Below, piece by piece: positions 54,262 through 63,871 of a stretch of DNA of 64,000 nt (position 1 is the stretch's first letter; each line of letters starts with the position of its first letter). The DNA lies in assembly GCA_014654705.1 (NCBI GenBank), contig JACVZY010000093.1:1-64000 (forward strand). Direction: 5' to 3'. Under the pieces are notes generated by a model. It saw only the letters and a list, made by a program, of their open reading frames with translations. It had not been told where the DNA came from and made no database searches. The DNA comes from Ignavibacteria bacterium (lineage in GTDB: Bacteria > Bacteroidota > Ignavibacteria > Kapaibacteriales > UBA4661). The translations under genes and the position numbers were made by a program.

Positions 54262-54312
54262 GCAACAGCTCGCGCTCTGCTCTTTACTTCAACCAAACGA
54301 CAATTCTTTACT

Positions 54313-54615
54313 ATGACCATACAACGGCTCGCGCTGCGCATCGCTACGGTGCATTTTATCATCAGTCTTTTTTCGCTCTATATTCTCGTTGCTTTCGAGA
54401 TGCCCGGTCGCGCAATGCCGCTTGGAGGAACCATCTTTGCTGGAATTTGGGCGGTGTTGAACCCGCCTGTGTTCTTGGCACGAAAAGGAATGGAATGGTA
54501 TAGCGGTCTGCCACTTGCTTTTTATGCGGTTTTGGCTCTGCAAGTCTGTATGTCGGTCGGTATCTATTTAGGTGTTTTGTGGCTTTCGGATAAGCGGAGT
54601 AAATTGAAAGCATGA
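54313..54615 (+). CDS. Small membrane protein of unknown function
   Basis: A 100-residue protein with likely membrane helices at about 8-28, 37-55 (weak) and 68-92, ending in a basic tail 'KRSKLKA'. I recognise no family. It starts 51 bp after lpxC/fabZ on the same strand, at the place where lpxA would be expected, and may be co-transcribed. The coding frame is supported by the regular hydrophobic pattern. The convergent chemoreceptor ends 9 bp later. Confidence 0.65.
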   Translation: MTIQRLALRIATVHFIISLFSLYILVAFEMPGRAMPLGGTIFAGIWAVLNPPVFLARKGMEWYSGLPLAFYAVLALQVCMSVGIYLGVLWLSDKRSKLKA

Positions 54616-54624
54616 TTTCTGCTA

Positions 54625-56796
54625 CTAATTAACCGATGACGATTGGACAAGATAGGCATGAGAATGCCCATTTGTTGCAGGTGGAATCTGGTACGGAGCA
54701 TTTGCCCTAGGCGTTAGCGAGGTAGCCGTCTCTGCGTCCAGACGGAAGAAGTCTAATAGTGTTTGGAGATTGCCCATTTGCTGATGCAGCCTAGTGATGC
54801 TATTTTGAATCTGATTGAGATCCTGTGCAGACTCAACCGAGATATTTTGTACTGTACTGATAGTATTGACGATACCTACACTCAGCCCCACTTGCTGCTC
54901 GCTTGCCTCTGCAATATTCGAGATGACACTTGATACGTTCCGTGTGTGCTCAATGATGTGCTGCAGTCGCGTACCGGCTTGACGAGTGATGGTCTCGCCT
55001 CGTTCAACACGTGCTTTCCCAGAGTGCATAGTTGCTATTGCCGTATCGGTATCACGCTGGATATGCGTAATCATCATCGTAATTTCTTTCGTTGCTTTTT
55101 GTGTCCGCTCGGCGAGCTTGCGTACTTCATCGGCAACAACGGCAAACCCTCGTCCTTGCTCACCAGCACGGGCAGCTTCAATTGCTGCATTGAGTGCCAA
55201 AAGATTTGTTTGGTCAGCAATTTCTTCAATGACCTGCACAATTTCTCCGATTGCCTCGCTGCTAGTGCCGAGCTGCATAATTACATTGGCTGAGTTATGC
55301 ACCACAGCGCCAATCATACTCATTTCCTCAATCATTTCGCGGACAGTCGTTTCGCTGGCAGTGGCATCATCGCTGGCTTGCTCGGCATCACTGGCTGCAA
55401 GCATTGTTTTCTGGGTTGTTTGCAAAATTGTGGCATTCATCTCATTAACATTCAACGAAGCAGCCTCCATTTCACTGGCTTGTTGCTCTAGTCCACTAAC
55501 CATATTTGAGGTTTTTGCCAAAATCTCTTGCGTAGCCAGTGCCGTTTGTTCGGCGGCATCAGTTACTTTATCGACAATAAGGCGAATATTCGCCACCGCA
55601 GCATTGAAGCCATTGTACAAGCGCGTTACATCTTCATTTTCTGAGCCATCAGTGTGAATCTGTGCTGTTAAATCTCCCTCGGCAAAAGCGTGAACATTGC
55701 GCAAAATCGTTTCGATGGTCTCGCTGAGGCGCTGCTTTTCTTCCGATACCTGCTTCACTGCTACCTCGACTTTAGCTTGAACGCTTGCTTTCTCCGTTTG
55801 CAGTTCGAGGATAACGTGCCGTATATTGGCAGTCATTTGCTCAAAGGAAAGTGCCAAATCGTGAATCTCGTCTTGGGAGGTAATAGAGTCGGCAGTAGCA
55901 TTGTAATTGCCCTGAGCCACTTCCCACGCTGCTTTGCGCAAGACATTGACGGGTTTGGTAATAACGCGGCTCAAGAACAAGGCAAGAACAACGCTCAGAA
56001 TAACGGTGAGCAAAATTACCACCCCCGACGAAGCAAGGTATAACGTCGCGCGAGTAGATTTTTCGGCTGCCATTTGCTTCAAAATCGGACGCACCGCTTT
56101 GATATAATCTTTGAATCCACTCCTATTTTCTTCCATTGTTTTAGCTGCTTTTGCCAATTCATCGGCTTTTACAAGACTTTCATCCATGAGGCGCAGGAAG
56201 TCAGCTTGCCGAGAAGCATCTGCAAGTGCGGATTTTGTTTGCGCATAGCGAACGGATGCCGCAAAATCCTGCTGCGTTTTTTTCGTTTTTTTACCCATGA
56301 GAGCAGCATCAGTGAGGTCGCGTAACTTGCTACGGCAGAGAGCAAGAGCCATTGTAAAATCCTCCGATGTCGCATCGGCAGAACAGGCGGCAGCCTGATT
56401 CAAAACCTTTGTTGCTTCCCCCACAATACCAGTGCTGTCATTTAGCCCAATGACAACATACATTTTCACTGTCGAATCAAAGGCGCGACGATAATTGTAG
56501 AGAGCCGTATCTAAGTGGCGCGCAGTGGCTTCATGGGTGAATTCATTGACAAGTGAATCACACAATTTCATCGTCGAATCCATGCGCTGCGCATACTTCA
56601 TCTGGCGAAAGGTAACAAAATCAAGGTCGTGCTGGCGGGCTTGAAGAAATTGAATTTCAATCAGACGTACGCTTTCGCGTTCTGCCAAGGCACGATTAGA
56701 AAGCAGCGCAAAGCCGCTTACTATCAGCGTAAAAAGCAACATGACACCCGCCATTCCCAGCAACTTGCGTGATAGCGTCCAGCGAAAATTCAGCAT
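54625..56796 (-). CDS. Methyl-accepting chemotaxis protein
   Basis: A 723-residue chemoreceptor. TM1 is at about 12-32, the periplasmic helical ligand domain runs to about 255 (four-helix-bundle type, without an obvious Cache fold), TM2 is at about 260-280 ('[20 protein letters not shown]'), then HAMP (about 282-335). The cytoplasmic signalling domain has the hairpin tip '[35 protein letters not shown]' (in parts: '[19 protein letters not shown]'). There is no CheW-binding partner, cheA or cheB in the window, so it is an orphan receptor. A well-formed promoter lies upstream at 56946-56976. Confidence 0.94.
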   Translation of the reverse strand: MLNFRWTLSRKLLGMAGVMLLFTLIVSGFALLSNRALAERESVRLIEIQFLQARQHDLDFVTFRQMKYAQRMDSTMKLCDSLVNEFTHEATARHLDTALYNYRRAFDSTVKMYVVIGLNDSTGIVGEATKVLNQAAACSADATSEDFTMALALCRSKLRDLTDAALMGKKTKKTQQDFAASVRYAQTKSALADASRQADFLRLMDESLVKADELAKAAKTMEENRSGFKDYIKAVRPILKQMAAEKSTRATLYLASSGVVILLTVILSVVLALFLSRVITKPVNVLRKAAWEVAQGNYNATADSITSQDEIHDLALSFEQMTANIRHVILELQTEKASVQAKVEVAVKQVSEEKQRLSETIETILRNVHAFAEGDLTAQIHTDGSENEDVTRLYNGFNAAVANIRLIVDKVTDAAEQTALATQEILAKTSNMVSGLEQQASEMEAASLNVNEMNATILQTTQKTMLAASDAEQASDDATASETTVREMIEEMSMIGAVVHNSANVIMQLGTSSEAIGEIVQVIEEIADQTNLLALNAAIEAARAGEQGRGFAVVADEVRKLAERTQKATKEITMMITHIQRDTDTAIATMHSGKARVERGETITRQAGTRLQHIIEHTRNVSSVISNIAEASEQQVGLSVGIVNTISTVQNISVESAQDLNQIQNSITRLHQQMGNLQTLLDFFRLDAETATSLTPRANAPYQIPPATNGHSHAYLVQSSSVN

Positions 56797-56945
56797 AATA
56801 GCATTTGGTAAAGAAATTCCCTAAAACATGGTGATAACGTTGGGTGCCACTGTCGGGGACATTTGTTCCAATGCTCCCGACACTATGAATCCAATACGAA
56901 AGGTCTTGATGCGTTTGTAGGTGTAATAGAGAGGCTTACAGCCTA

Positions 56946-56976
56946 CAAATGTACAAGGTTTTTCTTTCATTGCCAA
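56946..56976 (-). promoter_or_regulatory. Bacteroidota-type promoter of the chemoreceptor gene (minus strand)
   Basis: Read on the minus strand: TTG (complement of 56974-56976), 20-bp spacer, TACATTTG (complement of 56946-56953). This is an exact -33/-7 pair. Transcription would start near 56940, giving a leader of about 140 nt. The element also overlaps the 5' end of the plus-strand gene at 56986. Confidence 0.5.
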
Positions 56977-56985
56977 GCCCTCATT

Positions 56986-57639
56986 ATGAAAACACTTAGA
57001 CCACTTCGTTTCACTTCCGTTATCGGAATTATTCTCCTGGTAGGCGTTCAGGTTTACGCCGCAAACACTGGCAGTTTATCAGATTCCATCAACGCCACTC
57101 GCAACTCTATTAACACCACCGCCATGCTCACGCTTGGTTCGTGGGCGGTTGGAAATATGGCTGTTAATGGAACACTTCTGGCACTGCAAAGCAATCGCAC
57201 GCCTACCGAGCGCAACTCAGCCTACTATTTTCAGCAGATGAATATCTTTTGGAATGTTATCAATCTTGGCTTGGCTGCTGGCGGTTTGTACGGTAGCCTT
57301 ACCGAAGCAGAGCACGGAATCTCACTTTTTGAGACCATCGAAAAACAAGCATCTATTGAGCGCATTTTGCTCTTGAACGCGGGGCTGGACGTGGCGTACA
57401 TAGCAGCAGGCGCATGGATGCTGGAACGCAGTAAGACCACACCAGACCAATCGTCGCTTTGGCAGGGCTACGGGCAATCGCTTATCGTGCAGGGTGCGTT
57501 TTTACTTGTCTTTGATGTAGCGGTTTACACAATCCAGCATAGCGCAAGCGAGCCGCTTTTACGTGAGATTTTGAATTCTATACGATTGGGTATATTGCCC
57601 ACAAGCGGCGTGAGTATTGGGCTGTGCCTACGGTTGTAA
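56986..57639 (+). CDS. Multi-helix membrane protein (DUF6992-like)
   Basis: A 217-residue membrane protein. After a signal-like N-terminus (about 10-25) come helices at about 52-70, 82-110, 128-150, 165-185 and a final amphipathic stretch. The motifs 'LGSWAVGNMAVNG' and 'YFQQMNIFWNVINLGLA' resemble a Bacteroidota family of unknown function (DUF6992), which I recall only loosely. The ATG at 56986 is preferred to one at 56863, since the extra 41 residues look non-coding. No partner is obvious. Confidence 0.7.
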   Translation: MKTLRPLRFTSVIGIILLVGVQVYAANTGSLSDSINATRNSINTTAMLTLGSWAVGNMAVNGTLLALQSNRTPTERNSAYYFQQMNIFWNVINLGLAAGGLYGSLTEAEHGISLFETIEKQASIERILLLNAGLDVAYIAAGAWMLERSKTTPDQSSLWQGYGQSLIVQGAFLLVFDVAVYTIQHSASEPLLREILNSIRLGILPTSGVSIGLCLRL

Positions 57640-57787
57640 AATTAGAGATTGGGGGTGTATTATCAAGAAAAATTTCTTGAAAAATTCTTTTAGAAGCGCT
57701 TTGATTTGCGTAGATTATTTAGTCGTGATTCCGTCCTTATTAAATTGCTTGTTTCTAACCCTCTACCGCCCAATTACGGAGTTTGCT

Positions 57788-58264
57788 ATGAGTTTTCAGC
57801 ACAAGTATCCGCTTGATGAACGTACATTTGTCGAAGTTTCGCGCGAACAAGAACATGGGAAATGGGCACCACACATTATGCTCAATCTCTACGTGAGCGA
57901 TGCGCCAGAGGCTGGGGAAGCAAGTTATACCGAAGTGGCACGCATGATGTTGCGTTCGCTAGAGCCGCTTGTGGAGCAGTTTGGCGCTGAAGATTTCGTC
58001 CAGCACGTCCTCAAATCCGTTCTGCCGGGTAAAGGCTATGCTCACAAACTCCACGAGTTTCTTCTTTCTCACCATGCAAGTTTTCCTTTTCCCGTTGCAA
58101 ATGTCTATTCCACCGACCCAAGCATTGACAATATCTACTTTGTGCAGCGCAATCAACCTCGCTTATATATCTCCGAAAGTGCCGTGAAATTCTGGAATAA
58201 GCGCGTCGAACAAGGAAAAGCCGAGTATCTGCAAAACGTTAAACGGTATCGCATCAAGTGGTAA
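57788..58264 (+). CDS. Uncharacterised 158-residue soluble protein
   Basis: No recognised family. The protein starts 'MSFQHKYPLDERTFVEVS' and has no signal peptide or membrane helix. It is predicted mixed alpha/beta, with a charged mid-section ('RMMLRSLEPLVEQFGAEDF') and a tyrosine-rich end ('RRYRIKW'-type: 'VKRYRIKW'). The ATG at 57788 follows a GGAG ribosome site. An in-frame reading from 57617 would extend through the preceding gene end and is rejected. It may be a housekeeping protein of a small clade. Confidence 0.75.
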   Translation: MSFQHKYPLDERTFVEVSREQEHGKWAPHIMLNLYVSDAPEAGEASYTEVARMMLRSLEPLVEQFGAEDFVQHVLKSVLPGKGYAHKLHEFLLSHHASFPFPVANVYSTDPSIDNIYFVQRNQPRLYISESAVKFWNKRVEQGKAEYLQNVKRYRIKW

Positions 58265-58331
58265 TGCTTCATGCCTTTGGTACACATTCGCCACGCGTGA
58301 TTATTTTCCCTGAAAATCTCCGTAAAAACCG

Positions 58332-58339
58332 TAATTTTG
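58332..58339 (+). promoter_or_regulatory. -7 box candidate for ugd
   Basis: TAATTTTG matches TAnnTTTG, 80 bp before the ugd ATG; no -33 TTG at the expected place. Confidence 0.3.
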
Positions 58340-58420
58340 CCAACCGAAAGCGTCATTGCTCAATGATGCCTTCAAAGCGCTTTTGTAGCAATTGATTTGT
58401 ACCACTCAACACACGCAGGA

Positions 58421-59776
58421 ATGGCATATACTATCGGCATTATCGGCACGGGCTATGTGGGTCTTGTTACCGGCACGTGCTTCGCAGAAACAGGCAATAC
58501 CGTCATTTGCGTTGATATTGACGCAGAAAAAGTCAAAAAACTGCGCTCCGGCGTGGTCACGATATACGAACCCGGCTTGGAATATCTCTTCGAGCGCAAC
58601 ATCCGCGAGAAGCGTTTGCACTTTACCACCGATCTCGAAGAAGCCGTCCGAGAGGCACAAATTCTCTTTCTCTGCCTTCCCACTCCGCCCGACGAAGACG
58701 GTTCTGCCGACCTCAAGCACGTGCTGGGAGCAGCAAAAAAAATAGGCAGCATCATTACCGAAAAACAGATTTCTGATTTCAAAATCATCGTCAACAAAAG
58801 CACTGTTCCCGTCGGCACGTCCGACAAAGTCCGTGCAGCTATTCTTGAGACCGCTCCACAGGCTCACTTCGACGTGGTGAGCAATCCCGAATTTTTGCGC
58901 GAAGGCTTTGCAGTGGAAGATTTTATGAAGCCTGACCGTATCGTGGTCGGTACGTCTAATTCGCACAGCAGCGAGCAAATGCGCGACCTCTACGAACCGT
59001 TCACGCGCAGCGGTAATCCGATATTCGTGCTGGACACCAAAAGTGCGGAAATTGCCAAATACGCCGCGAACGCTTTTCTGGCAATGCGTATTTCCTTTAT
59101 GAATGAGCTTTCGGGCTATTGCGAAACCGTTGGTGCAGATATAGAATCCGTACGCATGGCTATCGGTGCGGACAATCGTATCGGCAAGCGATTTCTCTTT
59201 GCAGGTATTGGCTATGGCGGCAGTTGCTTTCCGAAGGACGTGCGGGCGCTCAAGACATCCGCGCAACAAGTAGGAATCAACCTTGCTCTTGTCGCGGCAA
59301 CGGAAGCAGCAAATTTCCATCAGACAAATCGCTTCGTGGAGCGCATCATTGCTCGCTTTGAGGGCAATCTTACCGGCAAACATTTTGCCGTGTGGGGGAT
59401 CGCCTTCAAACCCAATACCGACGACACCCGCGAGACTCCTGCGTTCACAGTGATAGACCGTCTGCTGGAATTAGGTGCAAGCGTGAGCGCCTACGACCCC
59501 GAAGCAATCGAAGGTGCACAACGATATTACGGAAGCCGCTTCGCAGAACGCCTGAGCTACGCTGAAGGAATGTATGAATGCGTAGCCGGAGCAGATGCAC
59601 TGATTATCGTTACCGAATGGAGTGAGTTCCGCAAGCCCGACAACAAGCGCCTTCTGGCAGATATGAACGCACCCGTTATTTTCGACGGACGCAACCTTTT
59701 TGATGTACAGAAAATGGCTGATGCCGGGTTTGAATATCATAGCATTGGGCGCAGTAGTACACAACATGGCTCGTAA
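58421..59776 (+). CDS. ugd: UDP-glucose 6-dehydrogenase
   Basis: A 451-residue NAD-dependent dehydrogenase making UDP-glucuronate for surface polysaccharides. The Rossmann motif 'GIIGTGYVGLVTGTCFAETG' opens the protein. The catalytic cysteine is in 'GIGYGGSCFPKDVRALK', and the C-terminal UDP-binding part has 'GIAFKPNTDDTRETPA'. Length is normal. The ATG at 58421 fits the family better than 58397. No glycosyltransferase cluster is adjacent. Confidence 0.97.
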   Translation: MAYTIGIIGTGYVGLVTGTCFAETGNTVICVDIDAEKVKKLRSGVVTIYEPGLEYLFERNIREKRLHFTTDLEEAVREAQILFLCLPTPPDEDGSADLKHVLGAAKKIGSIITEKQISDFKIIVNKSTVPVGTSDKVRAAILETAPQAHFDVVSNPEFLREGFAVEDFMKPDRIVVGTSNSHSSEQMRDLYEPFTRSGNPIFVLDTKSAEIAKYAANAFLAMRISFMNELSGYCETVGADIESVRMAIGADNRIGKRFLFAGIGYGGSCFPKDVRALKTSAQQVGINLALVAATEAANFHQTNRFVERIIARFEGNLTGKHFAVWGIAFKPNTDDTRETPAFTVIDRLLELGASVSAYDPEAIEGAQRYYGSRFAERLSYAEGMYECVAGADALIIVTEWSEFRKPDNKRLLADMNAPVIFDGRNLFDVQKMADAGFEYHSIGRSSTQHGS

Positions 59777-59825
59777 AACCATACGCTAAAACGTTATCTT
59801 TCCAACCTCTCAATTCTCTACCATT

Positions 59826-60362
59826 ATGCCAAGCAAAGAACTTTTCTCTGCTCCACCTTCAAGCATTGACGATGCGCTTTGGGAGGCTGACCGTGTGCGT
59901 CATTTGATTCTCCAAGAAGCGCAAAATCCTGATTTTCCTGCCCCATCGGAAGGAAAATGGTCGCTTGATGAACTGCTCTATCATCTGCATTTGGTAGAAC
60001 GCGGCTCGGCTTCGGCAGTTCGTAAAATGATAGAAACCGAGAAAAGTGAGCGTTTTAGCGATGAAAACGTCACAAAAACATGGCAGCGCATGAAGGCATT
60101 TGTACCGAATCGCAACACGAAAATCCTTGCTCCCGACGGCGTTACACCAAAAGATACTCCCACACGCGCAGAGTGCATACGGCTTCTGGGGGAATCCCGC
60201 GAACGTTTGAAGTCCCATTGCTCAAAGACTACTACCGAAGATTTGCTTTGCATTTCCTTCCCGCACCCCGTCCTGGGTGCTATTCCGGGATTGCTATGGA
60301 TTACGTTTATTGCCATGCACGAGGCACGGCATCTGGATCAGATTCTTGAGTTAAAGGCATAA
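59826..60362 (+). CDS. DinB-superfamily protein
   Basis: A 178-residue four-helix-bundle protein of the DinB/DfsB superfamily. The metal-binding histidines fit 'LDELLYHLHLVERGS' (first His pair) and the late 'MHEARHLDQI' (H-x3-H). These proteins bind a divalent metal and often act as thiol-dependent transferases (for example with bacillithiol) or have unknown roles. It follows ugd by 49 bp and precedes the ArsA ATPase by 31 bp on the same strand. Confidence 0.85.
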   Translation: MPSKELFSAPPSSIDDALWEADRVRHLILQEAQNPDFPAPSEGKWSLDELLYHLHLVERGSASAVRKMIETEKSERFSDENVTKTWQRMKAFVPNRNTKILAPDGVTPKDTPTRAECIRLLGESRERLKSHCSKTTTEDLLCISFPHPVLGAIPGLLWITFIAMHEARHLDQILELKA

Positions 60363-60393
60363 GTTTTCTCTCACCACCTTTTCACTGCTCCCC

Positions 60394-61596
60394 ATGCCAC
60401 CTTCGACTGACCACATTGCAAGCGAAGCACCGCGCATTATCCTTTTCACCGGCAAAGGCGGCGTTGGCAAGACGACTGTCGCAGCCGCCACAGCACTTCG
60501 TTCTGCTGAGATGGGTAAAAAAACGCTGGTCATTTCTACAGACCCAGCGCATAGTCTGGGCGATGCCTTAGACAAGCCACTTCAAGCAGAACCGCAGGAA
60601 ATAGCACCCAATCTCTTTGCACAGGAATTGGATGTGTATTATTCCATGAAAAAATACTGGGGCAATGTCCGCACCTTACTTCTGACCGTTTTTCAGTGGC
60701 AGGGCGTTAGTAGTGTTGTTGCCGAAGAGCTTGCAGCACTGCCTGGTATGGAAGAAGCATCTGCTTTCCTCTGGCTTGATAATTACGTGGAAGCAAAAGA
60801 GTATGATACCATCATCATTGACAGCGCACCGACAGGCGAGACGCTCACGCTGCTGACGCTCCCACAAACCGTTCAATGGTGGATGACACGGGCATTCCCG
60901 TTCCAAAAAGCTGCGGTACAAACCGTTGGTGCTGCTGTGCGTACATTCACGGGTATTCCGCTTGACAAGGGCTTCATGGAATTGGATAATCTCTTTGAAA
61001 AACTTCAGCGCATGCAGCGCCTGATGACCAACCCCGACGTAGCCTCGATACGGCTTGTGATGAATCCTGAGCGCATGGTTATTCAGGAAGCACGCCGTGC
61101 CTACACGTATTTGCAAATGTATGGCTTCAACGTGGACAGCGTCGTGGTGAATCGCGTCATGCCGGAAACTGCTTCAAGTAATAGTTTTTTTGCGGACTAC
61201 ATTACTTCGCAAAAAAAATACTTGGGCGAAATCGAAGAATCCTTCTCGCCGCTGCCAATGCTGAAAGTGCCTCACGCCGGAAAAGAGGTCTTCGGTTTGG
61301 ACTTGCTGCGTACCATCGGTGAAAGCCTTTACTCTGAGCGGAATCCGCTTGATTTTTACTATAAAGAAAAGCCTTTTGAACTCCTGCAAGACGGCAAAAA
61401 TTACGTACTCAAGACGAAATTGCCTTTCACGAATGAAGGGGAATTTGACGTAAAACGCCTTACGGACGAAGTCGTGATTCAAGTAAAAAATCGCCGTAAG
61501 AATCTCTTTTTGCCGCGCTTTCTGGCATATTACACGCTCGAAAGCCACACCTTCGTGGACAACTGGCTTACGATGACCTTTACACCGAACACATAA
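60394..61596 (+). CDS. ArsA/Get3-family ATPase
   Basis: A 400-residue P-loop ATPase of the ArsA/Get3 group. The deviant Walker A is 'FTGKGGVGKTTVAAA' at about 18-32, with 'STDPAHSLGDAL' and 'IIDSAPTGETLTLL' as switch motifs. The C-terminal ~70 residues ('VLKTKLPFTNEGEFDVKRL', 'DEVVIQVKNRRKN') resemble an HSP20-like fold seen in Chlorobi and related ArsA proteins. No arsenic genes are nearby, so arsenite export is unlikely; a tail-anchored-protein or chaperone-like role is possible. It overlaps nothing; purD starts 7 bp after its stop. Confidence 0.92.
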   Translation: MPPSTDHIASEAPRIILFTGKGGVGKTTVAAATALRSAEMGKKTLVISTDPAHSLGDALDKPLQAEPQEIAPNLFAQELDVYYSMKKYWGNVRTLLLTVFQWQGVSSVVAEELAALPGMEEASAFLWLDNYVEAKEYDTIIIDSAPTGETLTLLTLPQTVQWWMTRAFPFQKAAVQTVGAAVRTFTGIPLDKGFMELDNLFEKLQRMQRLMTNPDVASIRLVMNPERMVIQEARRAYTYLQMYGFNVDSVVVNRVMPETASSNSFFADYITSQKKYLGEIEESFSPLPMLKVPHAGKEVFGLDLLRTIGESLYSERNPLDFYYKEKPFELLQDGKNYVLKTKLPFTNEGEFDVKRLTDEVVIQVKNRRKNLFLPRFLAYYTLESHTFVDNWLTMTFTPNT

Positions 61597-61603
61597 CGCT
61601 GCT

Positions 61604-62905
61604 ATGAACATCCTTCTCATCGGCTCCGGCGGACGCGAACACGCGCTTGCAAAGAAACTCAACGCATCGCCTCAAGTAACGCTTTTTGCTGCCCCGGGCA
61701 GTCCCGGCATTTTTCAATTTGCCACTCAAGCCAGTATAAATCCTACACATCACGCGGAAGTGATTGAGTTTTGCAAGACTGCGAGTATTGACATGGTGGT
61801 TATTGGTCCTGAAGCGCCGCTTGCTGCGGGACTTGCTGACGACTTGCGCGCGCGCGGAATAGCGGTGTTTGGTCCGTCGCGCGAGGCGGCGCGGCTGGAA
61901 TCCTCGAAGGCATTTGCTAAAGATTTCATGCTGCGGCACGGCATCCTAACGGCTCAGTATAGAGTGTTCAACGAGCATCAGCACCAAGAAGCCCGTGATT
62001 ACGTTGCTCAGCACACTCTTCCCGTTGTTATTAAAGCAGACGGTTTAGCGGCAGGCAAAGGCGTAACGGTTGCCGAAACACACCGCGTAGCACTGGAAGC
62101 ACTAGACGCAGCATTTGACGGAAAATATGGCACGGCGGGCAGGAGTATTGTCGTGGAAGAATTTATGCAAGGCGAAGAGGCATCCGTCTTTGCGATATGC
62201 GACGGCGAGCGTTTTCTCACGCTTGCCACCGCTCAAGACCATAAACGCATCGGCGACGGCGACACGGGCGACAACACGGGTGGTATGGGTGCTTACGCTC
62301 CGGCACCGATTGTTACGCAGGATATTCTTCGCAGAGTGGACGAACTCATTATTATGCCAACGCTGCAAGGTATGAAGGCAGAGGGAAAGCCGTTTGCAGG
62401 CTGTTTATATGTGGGCTTGATGATTGACCAAAGCGGCTCGGCGCGAGTGGTCGAATTTAACGCCCGCTTCGGCGACCCCGAAACACAAGTAATCTTGGCA
62501 ATTCTGGACGGAGATTTGGCGCGTTTGCTGCACAGCGCCGCCATTGGGAAATTAGATACCAGTACTGTCAACAACGTTGCAAACGGCGTGGCATGCTGCG
62601 TTGTGCTGGCTGCGGGCGGCTATCCGGGCGAAACCCGCAAGGGCGATGAAATCACAGGCATTGAAGATGCCGAAGGAGCAAGCGATGGTTCAGTTAGTGT
62701 CTTTCATGCAGGAACAGCACTTCATCACGAGTCGGACGGCGCAGCAAGCCTCCGCACCAATGGCGGGCGCGTTCTGGGCATAACCGCCAGCGCAGAAACA
62801 CTCAAAGAAGCCATCCAACGCTGCTATAAAGCGGTTAATCTCATACACTTTCGCGGGAAGACGTATCGCACGGATATTGGTGCAAAGGGGATAAGGACAG
62901 GATAA
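61604..62905 (+). CDS. purD: Phosphoribosylamine--glycine ligase
   Basis: A 433-residue ATP-grasp enzyme, second step of purine synthesis. Signature motifs: 'LLIGSGGREHALAKKL' at the N-terminus, the ATP-grasp 'PVVIKADGLAAGKGV', 'GDNTGGMGAYAPAP', and the metal-binding 'VVEFNARFGDPETQVIL'. The length is typical. The start is only 7 bp after the ArsA gene, so the two share a transcript, although their functions are unrelated. A purine nucleoside phosphorylase follows 60 bp downstream. Confidence 0.97.
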   Translation: MNILLIGSGGREHALAKKLNASPQVTLFAAPGSPGIFQFATQASINPTHHAEVIEFCKTASIDMVVIGPEAPLAAGLADDLRARGIAVFGPSREAARLESSKAFAKDFMLRHGILTAQYRVFNEHQHQEARDYVAQHTLPVVIKADGLAAGKGVTVAETHRVALEALDAAFDGKYGTAGRSIVVEEFMQGEEASVFAICDGERFLTLATAQDHKRIGDGDTGDNTGGMGAYAPAPIVTQDILRRVDELIIMPTLQGMKAEGKPFAGCLYVGLMIDQSGSARVVEFNARFGDPETQVILAILDGDLARLLHSAAIGKLDTSTVNNVANGVACCVVLAAGGYPGETRKGDEITGIEDAEGASDGSVSVFHAGTALHHESDGAASLRTNGGRVLGITASAETLKEAIQRCYKAVNLIHFRGKTYRTDIGAKGIRTG

Positions 62906-62965
62906 AAACGGAAGGATGAAAAACAAGAATTTCGTGAATCAGCACTCTATATTTTCAGAGGCAAC

Positions 62966-63862
62966 ATGGACAAGAATTATACACCCTCGGAGACGCTTAC
63001 AAACGTATTAGACCATCACTACGGCGACCTCTACCGCCGTGTCCGGCAGAAAACGTCTGCTGCGGTCGAAGGCATTGTTATTAGCGGAAGTGGCTTAAAT
63101 TCTGCGCTAGAGCACTACGCAGCAGAGGAAACTATTGATTTGCATGATATTGAAGGCTTTCCCATGCCGACAGTAAAGGGACACTCTTCTTTTCTGCGCA
63201 TTATCACGATTGAAGGCAAGCACGTGGCACATTTCACGGGGCGCTGCCACCTTTACGAAGGTTTTTCGCTGCAAGATTCACTGGCCCAAATTGCGCTTGG
63301 AAAGCTCTTGGGTGCTCGCTTCACCGTACTAACAAACTCCGCCGGAGGAATGCACCATTCCTACACCGCAGGCGATATCATGCTTTTGACCGATTCGCTC
63401 AATCTTATGCTGCGCCCCGTGCAGCGCAAATGGCTGGCAAGCCTGACACAAAGCGCCCGCCAAGAGCACCCTGAACTGGACTATTTCCGTCCTGCATCGG
63501 GCGAAAGTATTATTTCGACGGAGTGGCGCAAGCGCATTGTGCCCGTGCTCGCGGCAAGAGGCGTACCCTTTCACCAAGGCACCTATATCGGGCTGACGGG
63601 ACCGACCTTTGAAACGCCCGCTGAAGCCAGAATGTATCGTAAATTTGGCGAAGCCGTCGGGATGTCCACCGTCCATGAGGCTGAATTTGCTCGCGTCTGT
63701 GGTATGGATGTCGCTGCCTGCTCGCTCATTACCAATATGCTCCCCGAAAGTGCTGCCGTCAACGTGTCGCACGACGACGTGATTCATGCCGCCGCTATTG
63801 GTGCACCGCGCGTGGCGACGTTTATCGCCGCAGCCTGCAAAACTGCATCATCACCCTTTTGA
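62966..63862 (+). CDS. Purine nucleoside phosphorylase
   Basis: A 298-residue trimeric-type PNP that splits purine nucleosides with phosphate for salvage. Family motifs: 'GIVISGSGLNSALEHY' (phosphate site), 'GRCHLYEGFSLQD', 'LTNSAGGMHHSYTAGDIMLL' and 'GPTFETPAEARMYRKFG', then 'AVGMSTVHEAEFAR' and 'ACSLITNM', where the base-binding residues sit. The protein starts with a 17-residue extension rich in Thr and Asn. Together with purD upstream it forms a small purine block. Confidence 0.94.
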   Translation: MDKNYTPSETLTNVLDHHYGDLYRRVRQKTSAAVEGIVISGSGLNSALEHYAAEETIDLHDIEGFPMPTVKGHSSFLRIITIEGKHVAHFTGRCHLYEGFSLQDSLAQIALGKLLGARFTVLTNSAGGMHHSYTAGDIMLLTDSLNLMLRPVQRKWLASLTQSARQEHPELDYFRPASGESIISTEWRKRIVPVLAARGVPFHQGTYIGLTGPTFETPAEARMYRKFGEAVGMSTVHEAEFARVCGMDVAACSLITNMLPESAAVNVSHDDVIHAAAIGAPRVATFIAAACKTASSPF

Positions 63863-63871
63863 GCTTTTCTC

